DNA of 64,000 bases. Source: Paraburkholderia azotifigens. GTDB lineage: Bacteria; Pseudomonadota; Gammaproteobacteria; Burkholderiales; Burkholderiaceae. The stretch lies in NCBI RefSeq assembly GCF_007995085.1, contig NZ_VOQS01000003.1, positions 2,728,001 to 2,792,000 on the forward strand. The letters are read 5' to 3'. How positions within the stretch are numbered: position 1 is the stretch's first letter; each line of letters begins with the position of its first letter. The notes beneath the pieces were generated by a model. The model was not told where the DNA came from. It did no database searches and worked only from the letters and a program-made list of their open reading frames with translations. Positions 55,036 through 64,000 of the stretch are shown here, one piece after another. A program made the position numbers and the translations under genes.

Positions 55036-55049
55036 TTGACTTCGATCAA
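55036..55049. promoter_or_regulatory. FNR-type box upstream of the BON-pps-pfkB operon
   Basis: TTGAC-TTCG-ATCAA, nine of ten consensus positions. The centre is 91 nt upstream of the ATG at 55134. Last box of the island. Confidence 0.75.
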
Positions 55050-55133
55050 TCGAGCGAAATGCGTGCGGATTAGTCTGACCGTGTGGACTCGATGTTCAGT
55101 TCAGGAACGCAAGCATTCAGGAGGACCGTCGCC

Positions 55134-55784
55134 ATGAAATCGGACAGTCAACTGCGTCGCGAAGTGGAAGAAGAGCTGTCGAACAATCCGGCTATCGACG
55201 CGAACCGCATAGGGGTCGCCGTCGCGGATGGCATCGTCACGCTTAGCGGACATGTGTCGGACTATGCACAGAAGGTTGCCGCCGAACGATCCGTGCTGCG
55301 GATTGCAGGTGTCGTCGCGGTGGTCGCGCATATCGACGTGACGGTTCGAGAAACCGATCAAAGAACGGATGAAGACATCGCATTGAGCGTGCGGGCCGTG
55401 CTCGACTGGATCTCGGGTCTCGAAGAAGACTCCATCAGGATCAAGGTGGAGCAGGGGTGGGTGACATTGAGCGGCAGCGTCAAGGACGGTTATCGCAGCC
55501 ATGTCGCGGAGAAACATATCGGACACCTGCGCGGCGTCACGGGTATTACGAACAACATCAGAATCTCGGGTTCCGCTTCTCCGACCGACATCGAGCACAA
55601 CATTCGCAAAGCCATCCAGCGTCACACGGATCGCGAAATGAAGCACATCGCCGTTCAGGTCGAGGGGGGAAACGTTACCCTCTCGGGACAAGTGAGCACC
55701 AAGGCTGAGCGCGCGGTTGTATGGGGTGCGGCGCGCGCTACGCCGGGCGTGAAAACCGTCGTCGATCACCTCATGGTGGGTTGA
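55134..55784 (+). CDS. BON-domain protein, three repeats
   Basis: 216 residues, same length and domain order as the protein at 46017 and starting almost identically (MKSDSQLRREVEEELSNNP). Strands are GIVTLSGHVSD, GWVTLSGSVKD and GNVTLSGQVST. Probably a recent duplicate within the island. ATG at 55134 has AGGAGG upstream. First gene of a likely operon that runs through an unknown gene, PEP synthase and a PfkB kinase. Confidence 0.88.
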   Translation: MKSDSQLRREVEEELSNNPAIDANRIGVAVADGIVTLSGHVSDYAQKVAAERSVLRIAGVVAVVAHIDVTVRETDQRTDEDIALSVRAVLDWISGLEEDSIRIKVEQGWVTLSGSVKDGYRSHVAEKHIGHLRGVTGITNNIRISGSASPTDIEHNIRKAIQRHTDREMKHIAVQVEGGNVTLSGQVSTKAERAVVWGAARATPGVKTVVDHLMVG

Positions 55785-55865
55785 CGAAACGCCGCTGCAA
55801 TCACGTGCGGGAGCTTGCAGTGCCCGCGGCATACGTGATGTGACAGGCATTGACTGGAGACACCT

Positions 55866-56336
55866 ATGAACTGGCTGACGGAATACTTTGCGCAAGAAAC
55901 GCGCACGTTGAATCTCTCCCTGTGGGCCTATCCACCTGCTGTCATGGGGCCAGATGGTCCCATTGTCCAGTCGGCGGCGCTGTACGCACCGTATCCGGGT
56001 ATCGAACTGACGTTTTCACCTGCCGGAAAGGTCCGGCACGGCGATCGCACCTACGAACTCCCCGCGAGATACGACAGCACAGGCGCGATGAAAGCGACCG
56101 CGACGGCGGCGCCGAAAGATGATGCGAACTTCTTTCGCGAGGTGTCCATTTTCGCGCCCTCGCATCTGAATGGCGAAGCCGTCATCGTGATCAACCATGC
56201 ATTCTCGTTTGCGCCGCAATTTGCGGCCGACGGTACGCCCGGCTTCGTTGGACTGGCCGCGCCGGATTCGGACGACTATTTCCGCACCGGACAGATGAAA
56301 TTGCCGTGGATGTTCGCGGGCTACCTGAGCATCTGA
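55866..56336 (+). CDS. Hypothetical protein, 156 residues
   Basis: A well-formed gene with GGAG 6 nt before ATG 55866. It has aromatic strands and proline-rich turns (LSLWAYPPAVMGPDGPIVQS, LYAPYPGIELTFSPAG) and ends FRTGQMKLPWMFAGYLSI. No signal peptide or membrane helix. No family recognised. It lies between the BON and PEP synthase genes, 63 nt before the latter, so co-transcription is likely. Confidence 0.6.
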   Translation: MNWLTEYFAQETRTLNLSLWAYPPAVMGPDGPIVQSAALYAPYPGIELTFSPAGKVRHGDRTYELPARYDSTGAMKATATAAPKDDANFFREVSIFAPSHLNGEAVIVINHAFSFAPQFAADGTPGFVGLAAPDSDDYFRTGQMKLPWMFAGYLSI

Positions 56337-56399
56337 GCGTCTGGGCAAAACGAAGCAACACGAGTCGATCACGTGTGGATCACGAGCGAGGAGGAGCCC

Positions 56400-58838
56400 A
56401 TGAGCACGATTGAAACGCCGATCCGCTGGTTCGACGCGTTGCGTCGTACGGATGTACCGACCGTAGGCGGCAAGAATGCGTCACTGGGAGAGATGGTGGG
56501 CTGCCTTGCCGGCAAAGGCATCCGCGTACCGCCCGGCTTCGCGACGACGGCGGGGGCGTACTGGCAATTCATCGACGCGAACGGGCTGCGCGAAGCCATT
56601 TCGACAGTGCTCGCGGAATTCCGTGCCAGCCGACGCTCGCTCGCCGACACGGGGGAAACGATCCGCCGGGCAATGCTTCGAGGCGAATGGCCCGCCAGCA
56701 CGACCCAAGCCATTTGCGACGCGTACGCCGAGCTTGCACGCCGCGTCGGAGTCGACAATCCGGACGTCGCAGTGCGTTCGAGCGCGACAGCTGAAGATTT
56801 ACCCGACGCAAGCTTCGCGGGACAGCAGGAAACCTTGCTCGCCATTCGCGGCCCACACGCGCTGATGGATGCGTGCCGCCGGTGCTATGCGTCGCTCTTT
56901 ACGGACCGCGCGATCAGTTACCGCGAGGCGCGCGGTTTCGATCATATGAAAGTTGCACTGTCGGTTGGCGTGCAGCAGATGGTGCGCTCTGATCTCGGTG
57001 GCGCGGGCGTCGCGTTCTCGATTGATACCGAAACGGGCTTCGACAAGATCGTATTGATCAGCGCGGCGTGGGGGCTCGGCGAGAACGTCGTGCAAGGCGC
57101 TGTCGATCCCGACGAATATGAAGTATTCAAGCCGCTTCTGCAAAACGAAGCCTTTGCACCCATTGTCGGCAAGAAGCGCGGCAGCAAGCTCAAGAAAATG
57201 GTGTACGCGAAGGGGAGCGCTCATACGACGAAGAACGTGCCGACTTCGAAGGCCGAGCGGGCCGCGTTCGTCCTCTCTGACCACGACGTGCTCACGCTAT
57301 CGCGCTGGGTGTGCGATATCGAATCGCACTACGGGCAGCCGATGGACATCGAATGGGCCAAGGACGGTCTGAGCGGGAACATCTTCATCGTTCAGGCGCG
57401 GCCCGAGACCGTTCAGTCGCGGCGCGAGGCAACGGCCGTCAAGACGTTCCGGCTGAAGTCGGCGGGGCGCGAGCTTGTCACGGGCGTGAGCGTCGGTCAG
57501 GCGATCGCTGCCGGCAACGTGTGCGTCATCGACAGTCCCCTTGAGCGGGACCGTTTCGTCGACGGCTCCGTTCTCGTCACAGCCGCCACCGATCCCGATT
57601 GGGTGCCCGTGATGCGGCGTGCCGCCGGTATCGTCACCGACCACGGCGGCCGCACGTCGCATGCAGCCATTGTGAGCCGCGAACTCGGCCTTCCCGCTAT
57701 CGTCGGCACGGGAAACGCGACGCGGGTCTTGCACGACGAGCAGGAAGTGACCGTTTCCTGTGCGCAAGGCGAGATCGGGCGCGTATTCGAAGGCATCGCG
57801 GATTACCAGGTCGAAGAGATCGACTTTGCGGCAATCCCGCCAACCCGCACACACGTCATGCTGAATCTCGCGAACCCTGATGCCGCGCTGCGCTGGTGGC
57901 GTATGCCGGCGGATGGAGTCGGACTGGCGCGGATGGAGTTCGTGATCAGCAATCACATCAAGATTCATCCGATGGCGCTGGCGTGCTACGACCAGTTGAA
58001 GGATTCGGAGGCGGCCCGGGCGATTGCTGCGATGACGGAAGGGTATAGCGACAAGACGGAATACTTCGTCGACCGGCTCGCCTGCGGGCTCGGGCGCATC
58101 GCGGCAGTGTGCTATCCGAAACCCGTGGTGGTCCGTCTGAGCGACTTCAAGACCAACGAATACGCGCATCTCATCGGAGGCCAGGCTTTCGAGCCGAGCG
58201 AGGAAAATCCGATGCTCGGCTTTCGCGGCGCATCGCGCTACTACTCCCCGCGCTACGGTCCCGGCTTCGCACTGGAATGCCGTGCGCTGCGCCGTCTGCG
58301 AATGGAAATGGGCCTGCGCAATGTGATCGTCATGGTGCCGTTCTGCCGGACACCGGACGAAGCGGACCGCGTTCTCGACGCGATGGCTGCCAATGGTCTC
58401 AGACGCGGCGACGACGGTCTGCAGATCTACGTGATGTGCGAGATCCCGTCGAACGTGATCCTGGCCGAAGCATTCGCACAGCGCTTCGATGGCTTCTCGA
58501 TCGGCAGCAACGATCTGACGCAACTCACGCTCGGCGTCGATCGCGATTCCGCCGAACTGGCGTCGCTGTTCGACGAGCGCAACGAAGCCGTGCGGTGGAT
58601 GATACGCGAGGTCATCGAACGGGCGCATCGTGCGGGGGCGACAGTCAGCCTGTGCGGCGAAGCGCCGAGCGTGCATCCCGAGTATGCGGCATTTCTCGTG
58701 GAATGCGGCATCGACTCCCTGTCCGTGAGCCCCGATAGCTTCATCGCCGTCAAGCGGCACGTCGCGCAGGCGGAAGCGTCGAAGGGTTCGACGGGCGACG
58801 AGGCGCGCGGATCGATACTTTCTGCAATCGCGCGGTAG
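56400..58838 (+). CDS. ppsA: Phosphoenolpyruvate synthase
   Basis: 812 residues. N-terminal ATP-grasp part (VGGKNASLGEMVGCLAGKGI). Swivelling phospho-histidine domain with His421 in GGRTSHAAIVSRELGLPAIV. C-terminal PEP/pyruvate barrel with Cys752 in SLCGEAPS; these positions match E. coli PpsA His421 and Cys751. It converts pyruvate, ATP and water to PEP, AMP and phosphate, or runs in reverse to make ATP from PEP with AMP and phosphate. ATG at 56400 has GAGGAGGAG upstream. It probably is a second copy; pfkB follows 9 nt later. Confidence 0.95.
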   Translation: MSTIETPIRWFDALRRTDVPTVGGKNASLGEMVGCLAGKGIRVPPGFATTAGAYWQFIDANGLREAISTVLAEFRASRRSLADTGETIRRAMLRGEWPASTTQAICDAYAELARRVGVDNPDVAVRSSATAEDLPDASFAGQQETLLAIRGPHALMDACRRCYASLFTDRAISYREARGFDHMKVALSVGVQQMVRSDLGGAGVAFSIDTETGFDKIVLISAAWGLGENVVQGAVDPDEYEVFKPLLQNEAFAPIVGKKRGSKLKKMVYAKGSAHTTKNVPTSKAERAAFVLSDHDVLTLSRWVCDIESHYGQPMDIEWAKDGLSGNIFIVQARPETVQSRREATAVKTFRLKSAGRELVTGVSVGQAIAAGNVCVIDSPLERDRFVDGSVLVTAATDPDWVPVMRRAAGIVTDHGGRTSHAAIVSRELGLPAIVGTGNATRVLHDEQEVTVSCAQGEIGRVFEGIADYQVEEIDFAAIPPTRTHVMLNLANPDAALRWWRMPADGVGLARMEFVISNHIKIHPMALACYDQLKDSEAARAIAAMTEGYSDKTEYFVDRLACGLGRIAAVCYPKPVVVRLSDFKTNEYAHLIGGQAFEPSEENPMLGFRGASRYYSPRYGPGFALECRALRRLRMEMGLRNVIVMVPFCRTPDEADRVLDAMAANGLRRGDDGLQIYVMCEIPSNVILAEAFAQRFDGFSIGSNDLTQLTLGVDRDSAELASLFDERNEAVRWMIREVIERAHRAGATVSLCGEAPSVHPEYAAFLVECGIDSLSVSPDSFIAVKRHVAQAEASKGSTGDEARGSILSAIAR

Positions 58839-58847
58839 GGCCTTGCC

Positions 58848-59852
58848 ATGAACGACATTGTCACAGTCACCCTCAATCCCGCAGTCGATTTATCGACGGC
58901 CGTCGATCGCGTCGTCGATACCCACAAGCTGCGTTGCGAAGCCGCGCAGCGCGACCCCGGCGGCGGCGGGATCAATGTCGCGCGGGTGTTGCATCGCCTC
59001 GGCAGCGAGTGCATCGCGCTGTTTGCGGCGGGTGGAGCGACGGGCCGCACCCTCGGCGGTTTGCTCGATCGCGAGAATCTGCGTACTCGCTGCATCGACA
59101 TCGAAGGCGAAACGCGCGAGAACTTCTCCGTGATGGAAACGTCCACCCGGCGTGAATACCGTTTCGTGTTGCCTGGGCCGACTCTCGCGCCGGCGGAGTG
59201 GAATGAGTGTCTGCGCAGCGTATCCGGGCATGTCGGTTCTGCGCGCTTTCTTGTGTTGAGCGGAAGCCTGCCCCCGGGCGTGCCGCCGGACGCCTACGCT
59301 CAACTCGCCCGCGCGGCCACCGCTGCGCGGCCGGACATCCGCGTTGCCGTAGACGCATCGGGCCCGACGCTCGCGGCAGCACTCGACGGCGGGTATATCG
59401 ACATCGTCAAGCCGAGTCTGAACGAACTGCGTGAGTTGACGGCGCTGCCGCTGAACGGCGTGGACGAGCAGATCGGCGCCGCGCGAAAGTTGATTGAAGA
59501 GCGCAAGGCAAGGATGGTTGCGCTCACGCTGGGCGACAAAGGTTCAGTGCTCGCAACGCACGACGAAACATGGTTGATGCCCGCGCTGGAAACCGAGGTT
59601 CGAAGTGCAATCGGCGCGGGCGACAGCTTCCTCGCCGGATTGATCTGGGCGCTCGACCATGGAGCCCTGGCATGCGAGGCGCTCGCATACGCGACAGCGG
59701 CGGCCGCCGCGACGATGAAGCAGACGGGCACCCGGCTTTGCGATGCGCGAGACGTCGCGCGCGCCTATGCAAAGGGAGACCGTCCTGTACCCGTGCAAGT
59801 CTCCACGCGTTCGTGCAACACGCACAGCGAACTCACGCCATCAAAGCAATGA
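58848..59852 (+). CDS. pfkB: PfkB-family sugar-phosphate kinase (1-phosphofructokinase / 6-phosphofructokinase II type)
   Basis: 334 residues. It starts VTVTLNPAVDLSTAVDRVVD, the hexose-phosphate kinase branch start. Substrate motif GGGGINVARVLHRLG, catalytic end motif IGAGDSFLAG with Asp259 as base. The C-terminal 25 residues after the fold are polar. It phosphorylates fructose 6-phosphate or 1-phosphate; the exact substrate is not decided by sequence. The pairing with PEP synthase, a gluconeogenic or reversible enzyme, hints at a glycolytic shunt under anoxia (inference). Confidence 0.88.
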   Translation: MNDIVTVTLNPAVDLSTAVDRVVDTHKLRCEAAQRDPGGGGINVARVLHRLGSECIALFAAGGATGRTLGGLLDRENLRTRCIDIEGETRENFSVMETSTRREYRFVLPGPTLAPAEWNECLRSVSGHVGSARFLVLSGSLPPGVPPDAYAQLARAATAARPDIRVAVDASGPTLAAALDGGYIDIVKPSLNELRELTALPLNGVDEQIGAARKLIEERKARMVALTLGDKGSVLATHDETWLMPALETEVRSAIGAGDSFLAGLIWALDHGALACEALAYATAAAAATMKQTGTRLCDARDVARAYAKGDRPVPVQVSTRSCNTHSELTPSKQ

Positions 59853-60018
59853 AGCGCTTCTTTACGAACGCTTTGTTCTCCTCGTAAACCCCGCCAAAAG
59901 AAAACGCCTCGCGTAAGAAGCGGGTAAGCGGGCGATTTTATCGTTACGTATAGCGCGTCGATACCTTCCGACGGTGATCCCTATCAGGCAGCAAAAGACA
60001 TTCATGCAGGAGACGAAG

Positions 60019-60324
60019 ATGGATCTGGAACTCGCAGAGAGAATCAAATCAGGCGTGACGTATCACGAACTCGTGCGAAAGCGCTCGCGACTGGGATGGA
60101 CGCTGACGGCCCTTGTGCTTGTCGTCTACTACGGCTACGTGCTGCTTGTCGCGTTCGACAAAGAATTGCTGGCGACCCGGATGGGCGCGGGTGTGATGAC
60201 GTGGGGCATGCCGATCGGACTGTTCGTGATCGTATTCACTGTTGCGATCACCGGCTTTTACGTGCGGCGCGCCAACGGCACCTATGACGAACTCACCGAC
60301 CGGATCAAGCGGGAGGCAGCATGA
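60019..60324 (+). CDS. yjcH: DUF485 membrane protein, ActP partner (YjcH-like)
   Basis: 101 residues. Two membrane helices ([20 protein letters not shown] and [20 protein letters not shown]) with the VRKRSRLGW lead and the [16 protein letters not shown] end typical of DUF485. It is always paired with acetate permease ActP and overlaps it by 4 nt (ATGA). ATG at 60019 has AGGAG 6 nt upstream; an ATG at 60004 is also in frame. No FNR box, so it is probably outside the island's regulon. Confidence 0.9.
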   Translation: MDLELAERIKSGVTYHELVRKRSRLGWTLTALVLVVYYGYVLLVAFDKELLATRMGAGVMTWGMPIGLFVIVFTVAITGFYVRRANGTYDELTDRIKREAA

Positions 60325-61982
60325 AGACCCGACAAACGTTCGCCCCCGGCATCCTGCTCGCTGTATCGTCCGGCTGCTTCGCCGCCGGTGCCGACCTCGG
60401 CCAGACGATCAAGCAGGCAACCAACTGGACCGCGATCAGCATGTTCGTCGTGTTCGTGATAGCAACGCTTTTCATCACCAAATGGGCCGCCAGGCGGACG
60501 CGTTCGGCCGCCGAGTTCTATACGGCCGGCGGCGGGATCACCGGCTTTCAGAACGGTCTTGCGATTGCGGGCGATTTCATGTCAGCCGCGTCGTTCCTCG
60601 GCATTTCGGCCGCGGTTTACTCGAACGGATATGACGGTCTTATCTATTCGATCGGCTTTCTGGTGGGCTGGCCGATCATTACGTTCCTGATGGCGGAGCG
60701 GCTACGCAACCTCGGTCGCTTTACCTTCGCCGACGTCGCAGCATACCGCTTCAGGCAGGCACCGATACGCGCATTCGCGGCATCGGGCACGCTGGTCGTC
60801 GTCGCGTTCTATCTGATTGCGCAGATGGTCGGCGCCGGGCAACTGATCAAACTGCTATTCGGGCTCGAATACTGGATTGCGGTCGTGATCGTCGGTGCGC
60901 TGATGATGGTGTACGTGCTTTTCGGCGGCATGACAGCGACCACCTGGGTTCAGATCATCAAGGCATGCCTGCTCCTCGCGGGCGCCACGTTCATGGCCTT
61001 CATGGTGTTGTGGCAATTTCATTTCAGCCCTGAAGCGCTCTTTGCAAAGGCCGTCGAGGTGCATGAGAAGAAAGCGTCGATCATGGGTCCGGGCAACTTC
61101 ATCAAGGACCCCGTTTCGGCGATCTCGTTCGGCATTGCGCTGATGTTCGGCACGGCTGGCCTGCCGCATATCCTGATGCGCTTTTTCACGGTCCCGAACG
61201 CAAAGGAAGCGCGCAAGTCGGTGTTCTGGGCGACCACGTGGATCGGTTACTTCTACATTCTGACGTTTATTATCGGCTTCGGCGCGATCGTCATGGTGAG
61301 CACCAACCCGGTCTTCAAGGACGCAGCGGGCAAGCTGCTGGGCGGCACGAACATGGCGGCGGTGCATCTGGCGAGCGCCGTCGGCGGCAACGTGTTCCTG
61401 GGTTTTATTTCCGCGGTTGCCTTCGCGACGATTCTCGCGGTCGTCGCGGGTCTCACGCTCGCTGGCGCATCGGCCGTATCGCATGATCTGTATGCGACGG
61501 TGTTCAAGCACGGCAAGGCGTCGAGCGCGAACGAACTGTTCGTCTCCCGCATCACGACACTCGCGCTCGGCATCATTGCCGTCGTGCTCGGCATCGTGTT
61601 CGAGAAACAGAACATTGCGTTCATGGTTTCGCTGGCGTTCGCCGTGGCCGCTTCCGCGAACTTCCCTGTGCTGTTCATGTCCGTGCTCTGGCGCGGTTGC
61701 ACGACGCGTGGCGCAGCCATCGGCGGCTTCCTGGGCCTGTTCTCGGCGGTGCTGCTGACCGTGCTTTCGAAGGCGGTATGGGTCGACGTGTTTCATCATG
61801 CAAGCGCGCCGTTTCCCTATGCATCGCCGGCGCTGTTCTCGATGGCAATTGGCTTTGGCGGCATCTGGTTCTTCTCGGTGACCGACCGGTCCGCGCGCGC
61901 GCGCATCGACCAGGCGGGGTTCGAGGCACAGGCAGTGCGCTCCGAAACCGGCATCGGCGCCGTAGAGGGCGCGAGCCATTGA
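60321..61982 (+). CDS. actP: Cation/acetate symporter
   Basis: 553 residues of the sodium:solute symporter family. It begins with a signal-like helix ([16 protein letters not shown]), then helix 1 with [23 protein letters not shown] motifs [20 protein letters not shown] and [20 protein letters not shown] follow, with about 13 membrane helices in all. ActP takes up acetate, and glycolate or propionate, with Na+ or H+. It is coupled to the DUF485 gene, the standard pair. Confidence 0.94.
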   Translation: MKTRQTFAPGILLAVSSGCFAAGADLGQTIKQATNWTAISMFVVFVIATLFITKWAARRTRSAAEFYTAGGGITGFQNGLAIAGDFMSAASFLGISAAVYSNGYDGLIYSIGFLVGWPIITFLMAERLRNLGRFTFADVAAYRFRQAPIRAFAASGTLVVVAFYLIAQMVGAGQLIKLLFGLEYWIAVVIVGALMMVYVLFGGMTATTWVQIIKACLLLAGATFMAFMVLWQFHFSPEALFAKAVEVHEKKASIMGPGNFIKDPVSAISFGIALMFGTAGLPHILMRFFTVPNAKEARKSVFWATTWIGYFYILTFIIGFGAIVMVSTNPVFKDAAGKLLGGTNMAAVHLASAVGGNVFLGFISAVAFATILAVVAGLTLAGASAVSHDLYATVFKHGKASSANELFVSRITTLALGIIAVVLGIVFEKQNIAFMVSLAFAVAASANFPVLFMSVLWRGCTTRGAAIGGFLGLFSAVLLTVLSKAVWVDVFHHASAPFPYASPALFSMAIGFGGIWFFSVTDRSARARIDQAGFEAQAVRSETGIGAVEGASH

Positions 61983-62144
61983 GCGCTGGCTGCAACCTGC
62001 ATGATTCGCATGTCGAGGTCGCCCGGTCCGCCGGGCGATTCTGGCTGAGTTGCCGCGGCAGTGTTGCCGTGTGCGCAGAACGCTACGCGCTGCGCCACGC
62101 AAACGCCAAAAAAACCGTCGACGGGGCGCCAATGGGGAAAGGCG

Positions 62145-64000
62145 TCAACCGAGTCCAAATCGCCGGACAAACCACGTCTTGGTCAAATGCGTCAATGCTG
62201 CGTAGCTGAGAAGAATCAGCACAACAGCGGGCCAATACGTCCACGGCAATGGTGTGAATCCGAGCATCTTTCCAATCGAAGTGAAAGGCAGGCTGATGCC
62301 CGCGACGCCGACCGCGATGCTCGTCGCGATGAGCGCCGAACTCGCGCGGCTTTCGACAAAGGGCACCTTGGCGGTGCGAATGATATGGATGATGAGTGTC
62401 TGCGTGAGCAGCGATTCGACGAACCAGCCAGTCTGAAACAGGGCGGGGTTGTCCCATGCGTCGAACATTTTCAGCATCATGAAGAAGGTCACGTAGTCGA
62501 ACAGCGAGCTGACGGGGCCGATCAACAGCATGAACTTCACGATATTGCCGAGATCCCACCGACGCGGAACGCTGAGGTATTCAGCATCGACGTTGTCGGT
62601 AGGAATGCTGGTCTGGGAGAAATCGTAGAGCAGGTTGTTGGTGAGAACCTGGATTGGCGCCATAGGCAAGAACGGCAACAGGATGCTCGCGCCCAATACG
62701 CTGAACATATTGCCGAAGTTCGAGCTTGCGCCCATCTTGATGTACTTCGTGATGTTGCCGAATACCTTCCGGCCTTCCAGCACGCCTTCGTTGAGTACGG
62801 CGAGGCTTTTTTCGAGCAGGATAATGTCGGCGGAATCTTTCGCGATGTCGACGGCGCTGTCGACGGACACGCCGACGTCCGACGCCTTGAGCGCCGGCCC
62901 GTCGTTGATGCCATCGCCCAGAAATCCGACGACGTGGCCTTTGCTATGCAACGCGTTGACGATGGATGCCTTCTGCGAAGGAGAGACCTTCGCGAACACG
63001 CACTCTTTTTCCGCCAGATCCGCAAGCCCGGCGGGAGTCAGCGCTTCGAGCTCCTTGCCGAGCACGATCCGCTCCACGTCGATGCCCACGTCGTGACAGA
63101 TCTTTCGGGTGACCCTGTCGTTGTCGCCCGTCAGGATCTTCACCTGCACGCCACTCGCCTTGAGCGCCGCAAGGGCCGCCGCCGCCGTTTCTTTTGGCGG
63201 ATCGAGAAACGCGATGAAACCGAGCAGAATCAGATCACGCTCGTCCGCAACCGAATACGCCGTCTGATCGGGCGGCATCTCCTTGTATGCGACCGCGACG
63301 ACGCGAAAACCATCCGAGTTGAGCGCATCGGTAATCTCTTTGGTTGCAGCGTAATGGCTTTCGTCGAGCGTGCCCGTCTCGCCATCGATCGCGTAGCGCG
63401 TGCTGACCGAGAACATTTCCTCGACTGCCCCTTTCGAAATCATGATATGGACGCCATCTTCCCGCGCGAGTACAACCGACATCCGGCGGCGCTCGAAGTC
63501 GAATGGCATCTCATCGATCTTGGTGAAGCTCTCGTGTGCCTTGAGCTGCTCGTGGAGTTCGGCATGCTTCAACACTGCAACGTCGAGCAGGTTTTTCAGT
63601 CCGGATTGATGCGTGCTGTTGAGGAACGCATATTCGAGAACCCGATCCGATTCATTGCCCTGGATGTCGAGGTGGCGCTTCAGGATGATCCGGTCCTGTG
63701 TGAGCGTTCCTGTCTTGTCGGTGCATAGCACGTCGAGCGCACCGAAGTTCTGGATCGCATTCAGGCGCTTCACGATGACTCTTTTGCGCGACATGTCGAT
63801 CGCACCTTTCGCAAGGTTGACGGTAACGATCATCGGCAACATTTCGGGCGTGAGTCCGACGCCCACGGCAACGGCGAAAAGAACCGCCTCGAACCAGTTT
63901 CCTTTGGTCAGGCCATTGATCACGAATACAAGCGGCACCATCACCAGAATGAAGCGGATCATCAGCCATGTGAACCGGGTGACCCCCTTGTCGAAGCTGG
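62145..64000 (-). CDS. mgtA: Mg2+-transporting P-type ATPase, MgtA/MgtB type (5' end outside the window)
   Basis: More than 605 residues are visible; the gene starts beyond position 64000, as shown by the open frame FDKGVTRFTWLMIRFILVMV at the edge. Phosphorylation site CTDKTGTLTQDRI, LGFIAFLDPPKETAAAALAA, FLGDGINDGPALKASDVGVS, then MSVVLAREDGVHIMISKGAV in the nucleotide domain, and six C-terminal helices with LTNNLLYDFSQTSIPTDNVD, a MgtA signature. It imports Mg2+ along with ATP hydrolysis. It converges on actP and is outside the FNR-box region as far as can be seen. Confidence 0.93.
   Translation of the reverse strand, partial: SFDKGVTRFTWLMIRFILVMVPLVFVINGLTKGNWFEAVLFAVAVGVGLTPEMLPMIVTVNLAKGAIDMSRKRVIVKRLNAIQNFGALDVLCTDKTGTLTQDRIILKRHLDIQGNESDRVLEYAFLNSTHQSGLKNLLDVAVLKHAELHEQLKAHESFTKIDEMPFDFERRRMSVVLAREDGVHIMISKGAVEEMFSVSTRYAIDGETGTLDESHYAATKEITDALNSDGFRVVAVAYKEMPPDQTAYSVADERDLILLGFIAFLDPPKETAAAALAALKASGVQVKILTGDNDRVTRKICHDVGIDVERIVLGKELEALTPAGLADLAEKECVFAKVSPSQKASIVNALHSKGHVVGFLGDGINDGPALKASDVGVSVDSAVDIAKDSADIILLEKSLAVLNEGVLEGRKVFGNITKYIKMGASSNFGNMFSVLGASILLPFLPMAPIQVLTNNLLYDFSQTSIPTDNVDAEYLSVPRRWDLGNIVKFMLLIGPVSSLFDYVTFFMMLKMFDAWDNPALFQTGWFVESLLTQTLIIHIIRTAKVPFVESRASSALIATSIAVGVAGISLPFTSIGKMLGFTPLPWTYWPAVVLILLSYAALTHLTKTWFVRRFGLG

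Noticed and set aside
57297..58760. 487-codon frame antisense to ppsA
   Set aside because: Same reason: shadow frame rich in His and Arg, no domain.
62061..63728. 555-codon plus-strand frame opposite mgtA
   Set aside because: Antisense to an MgtA-type ATPase with all its motifs; no family pattern of its own.

Overview
The window looks like a chromosomal segment from a Burkholderiaceae bacterium, most likely Paraburkholderia or a close relative. It is GC-rich throughout, codons end mostly in G or C, and the proteins read as typical beta-proteobacterial versions. This assignment is inference from gene content; there is no rRNA or tRNA in the window.

Layout. 1-5720 is ordinary chromosome: the start of an MFS transporter, an XRE-cupin regulator with a paired operator, a SnoaL-like protein, an M24 peptidase, a LysR relic, and the divergent metE/metR pair. 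About 5990-59850 is a large stress and low-oxygen island. 60019-64000 is acetate uptake (DUF485 protein plus ActP) and the front-truncated view of an MgtA-type P-type ATPase.

The island. It carries an FNR-type regulator (13373-14158) with a CX2CX5C iron-sulfur motif and the E-SR recognition residues that read TTGAT. I find 20 sites of the form TTGAY-N4-RTCAA or one mismatch from it, spread from 6.8 to 55.0 kb. Almost all lie 63-110 nt upstream of a start codon, and none lies in the flanks. Genes behind these sites: six universal stress proteins (three single, three tandem), three BON-domain proteins, CreA, a ribosome-hibernation factor, an Acg-type and a SagB-type nitroreductase, a c-type cytochrome, a zinc alcohol dehydrogenase, a LemA-like lipoprotein, a complete N-type ATPase operon (atpDCQRBEFAG order), a K+ channel, an ABC exporter with its own outer-membrane factor, phasin-like proteins, acetoacetyl-CoA reductase, PHB polymerase and PHB depolymerase. 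There are also an extra GroEL, an extra FtsH, an Hsp20, a beta-CASP nuclease, a P-type cation ATPase, PEP synthase and a PfkB sugar kinase. Two histidine kinases, a single-domain receiver and a NarL-type regulator sit beside the FNR gene.

How it works together (inference). The set matches in kind the low-oxygen-activated (lxa) locus described in Burkholderia cenocepacia. On oxygen loss the FNR protein would switch on storage-polymer turnover, an alternative rotary ATPase, ion handling, ribosome hibernation and protein quality control, i.e. a persistence programme. It parallels the mycobacterial DosR dormancy regulon (Acg, USPs, small heat-shock protein, hibernation factor) but uses a different regulator.

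Oddities. Two genes, the PAS histidine kinase and phaZ, are each broken by what looks like a single missing base in a run of five C/G. A LysR gene survives only as its first ten codons joined to its tail. A 32-residue membrane protein sits between an FNR box and the P-type ATPase. The N-ATPase c subunit has two carboxylates in its ion site.
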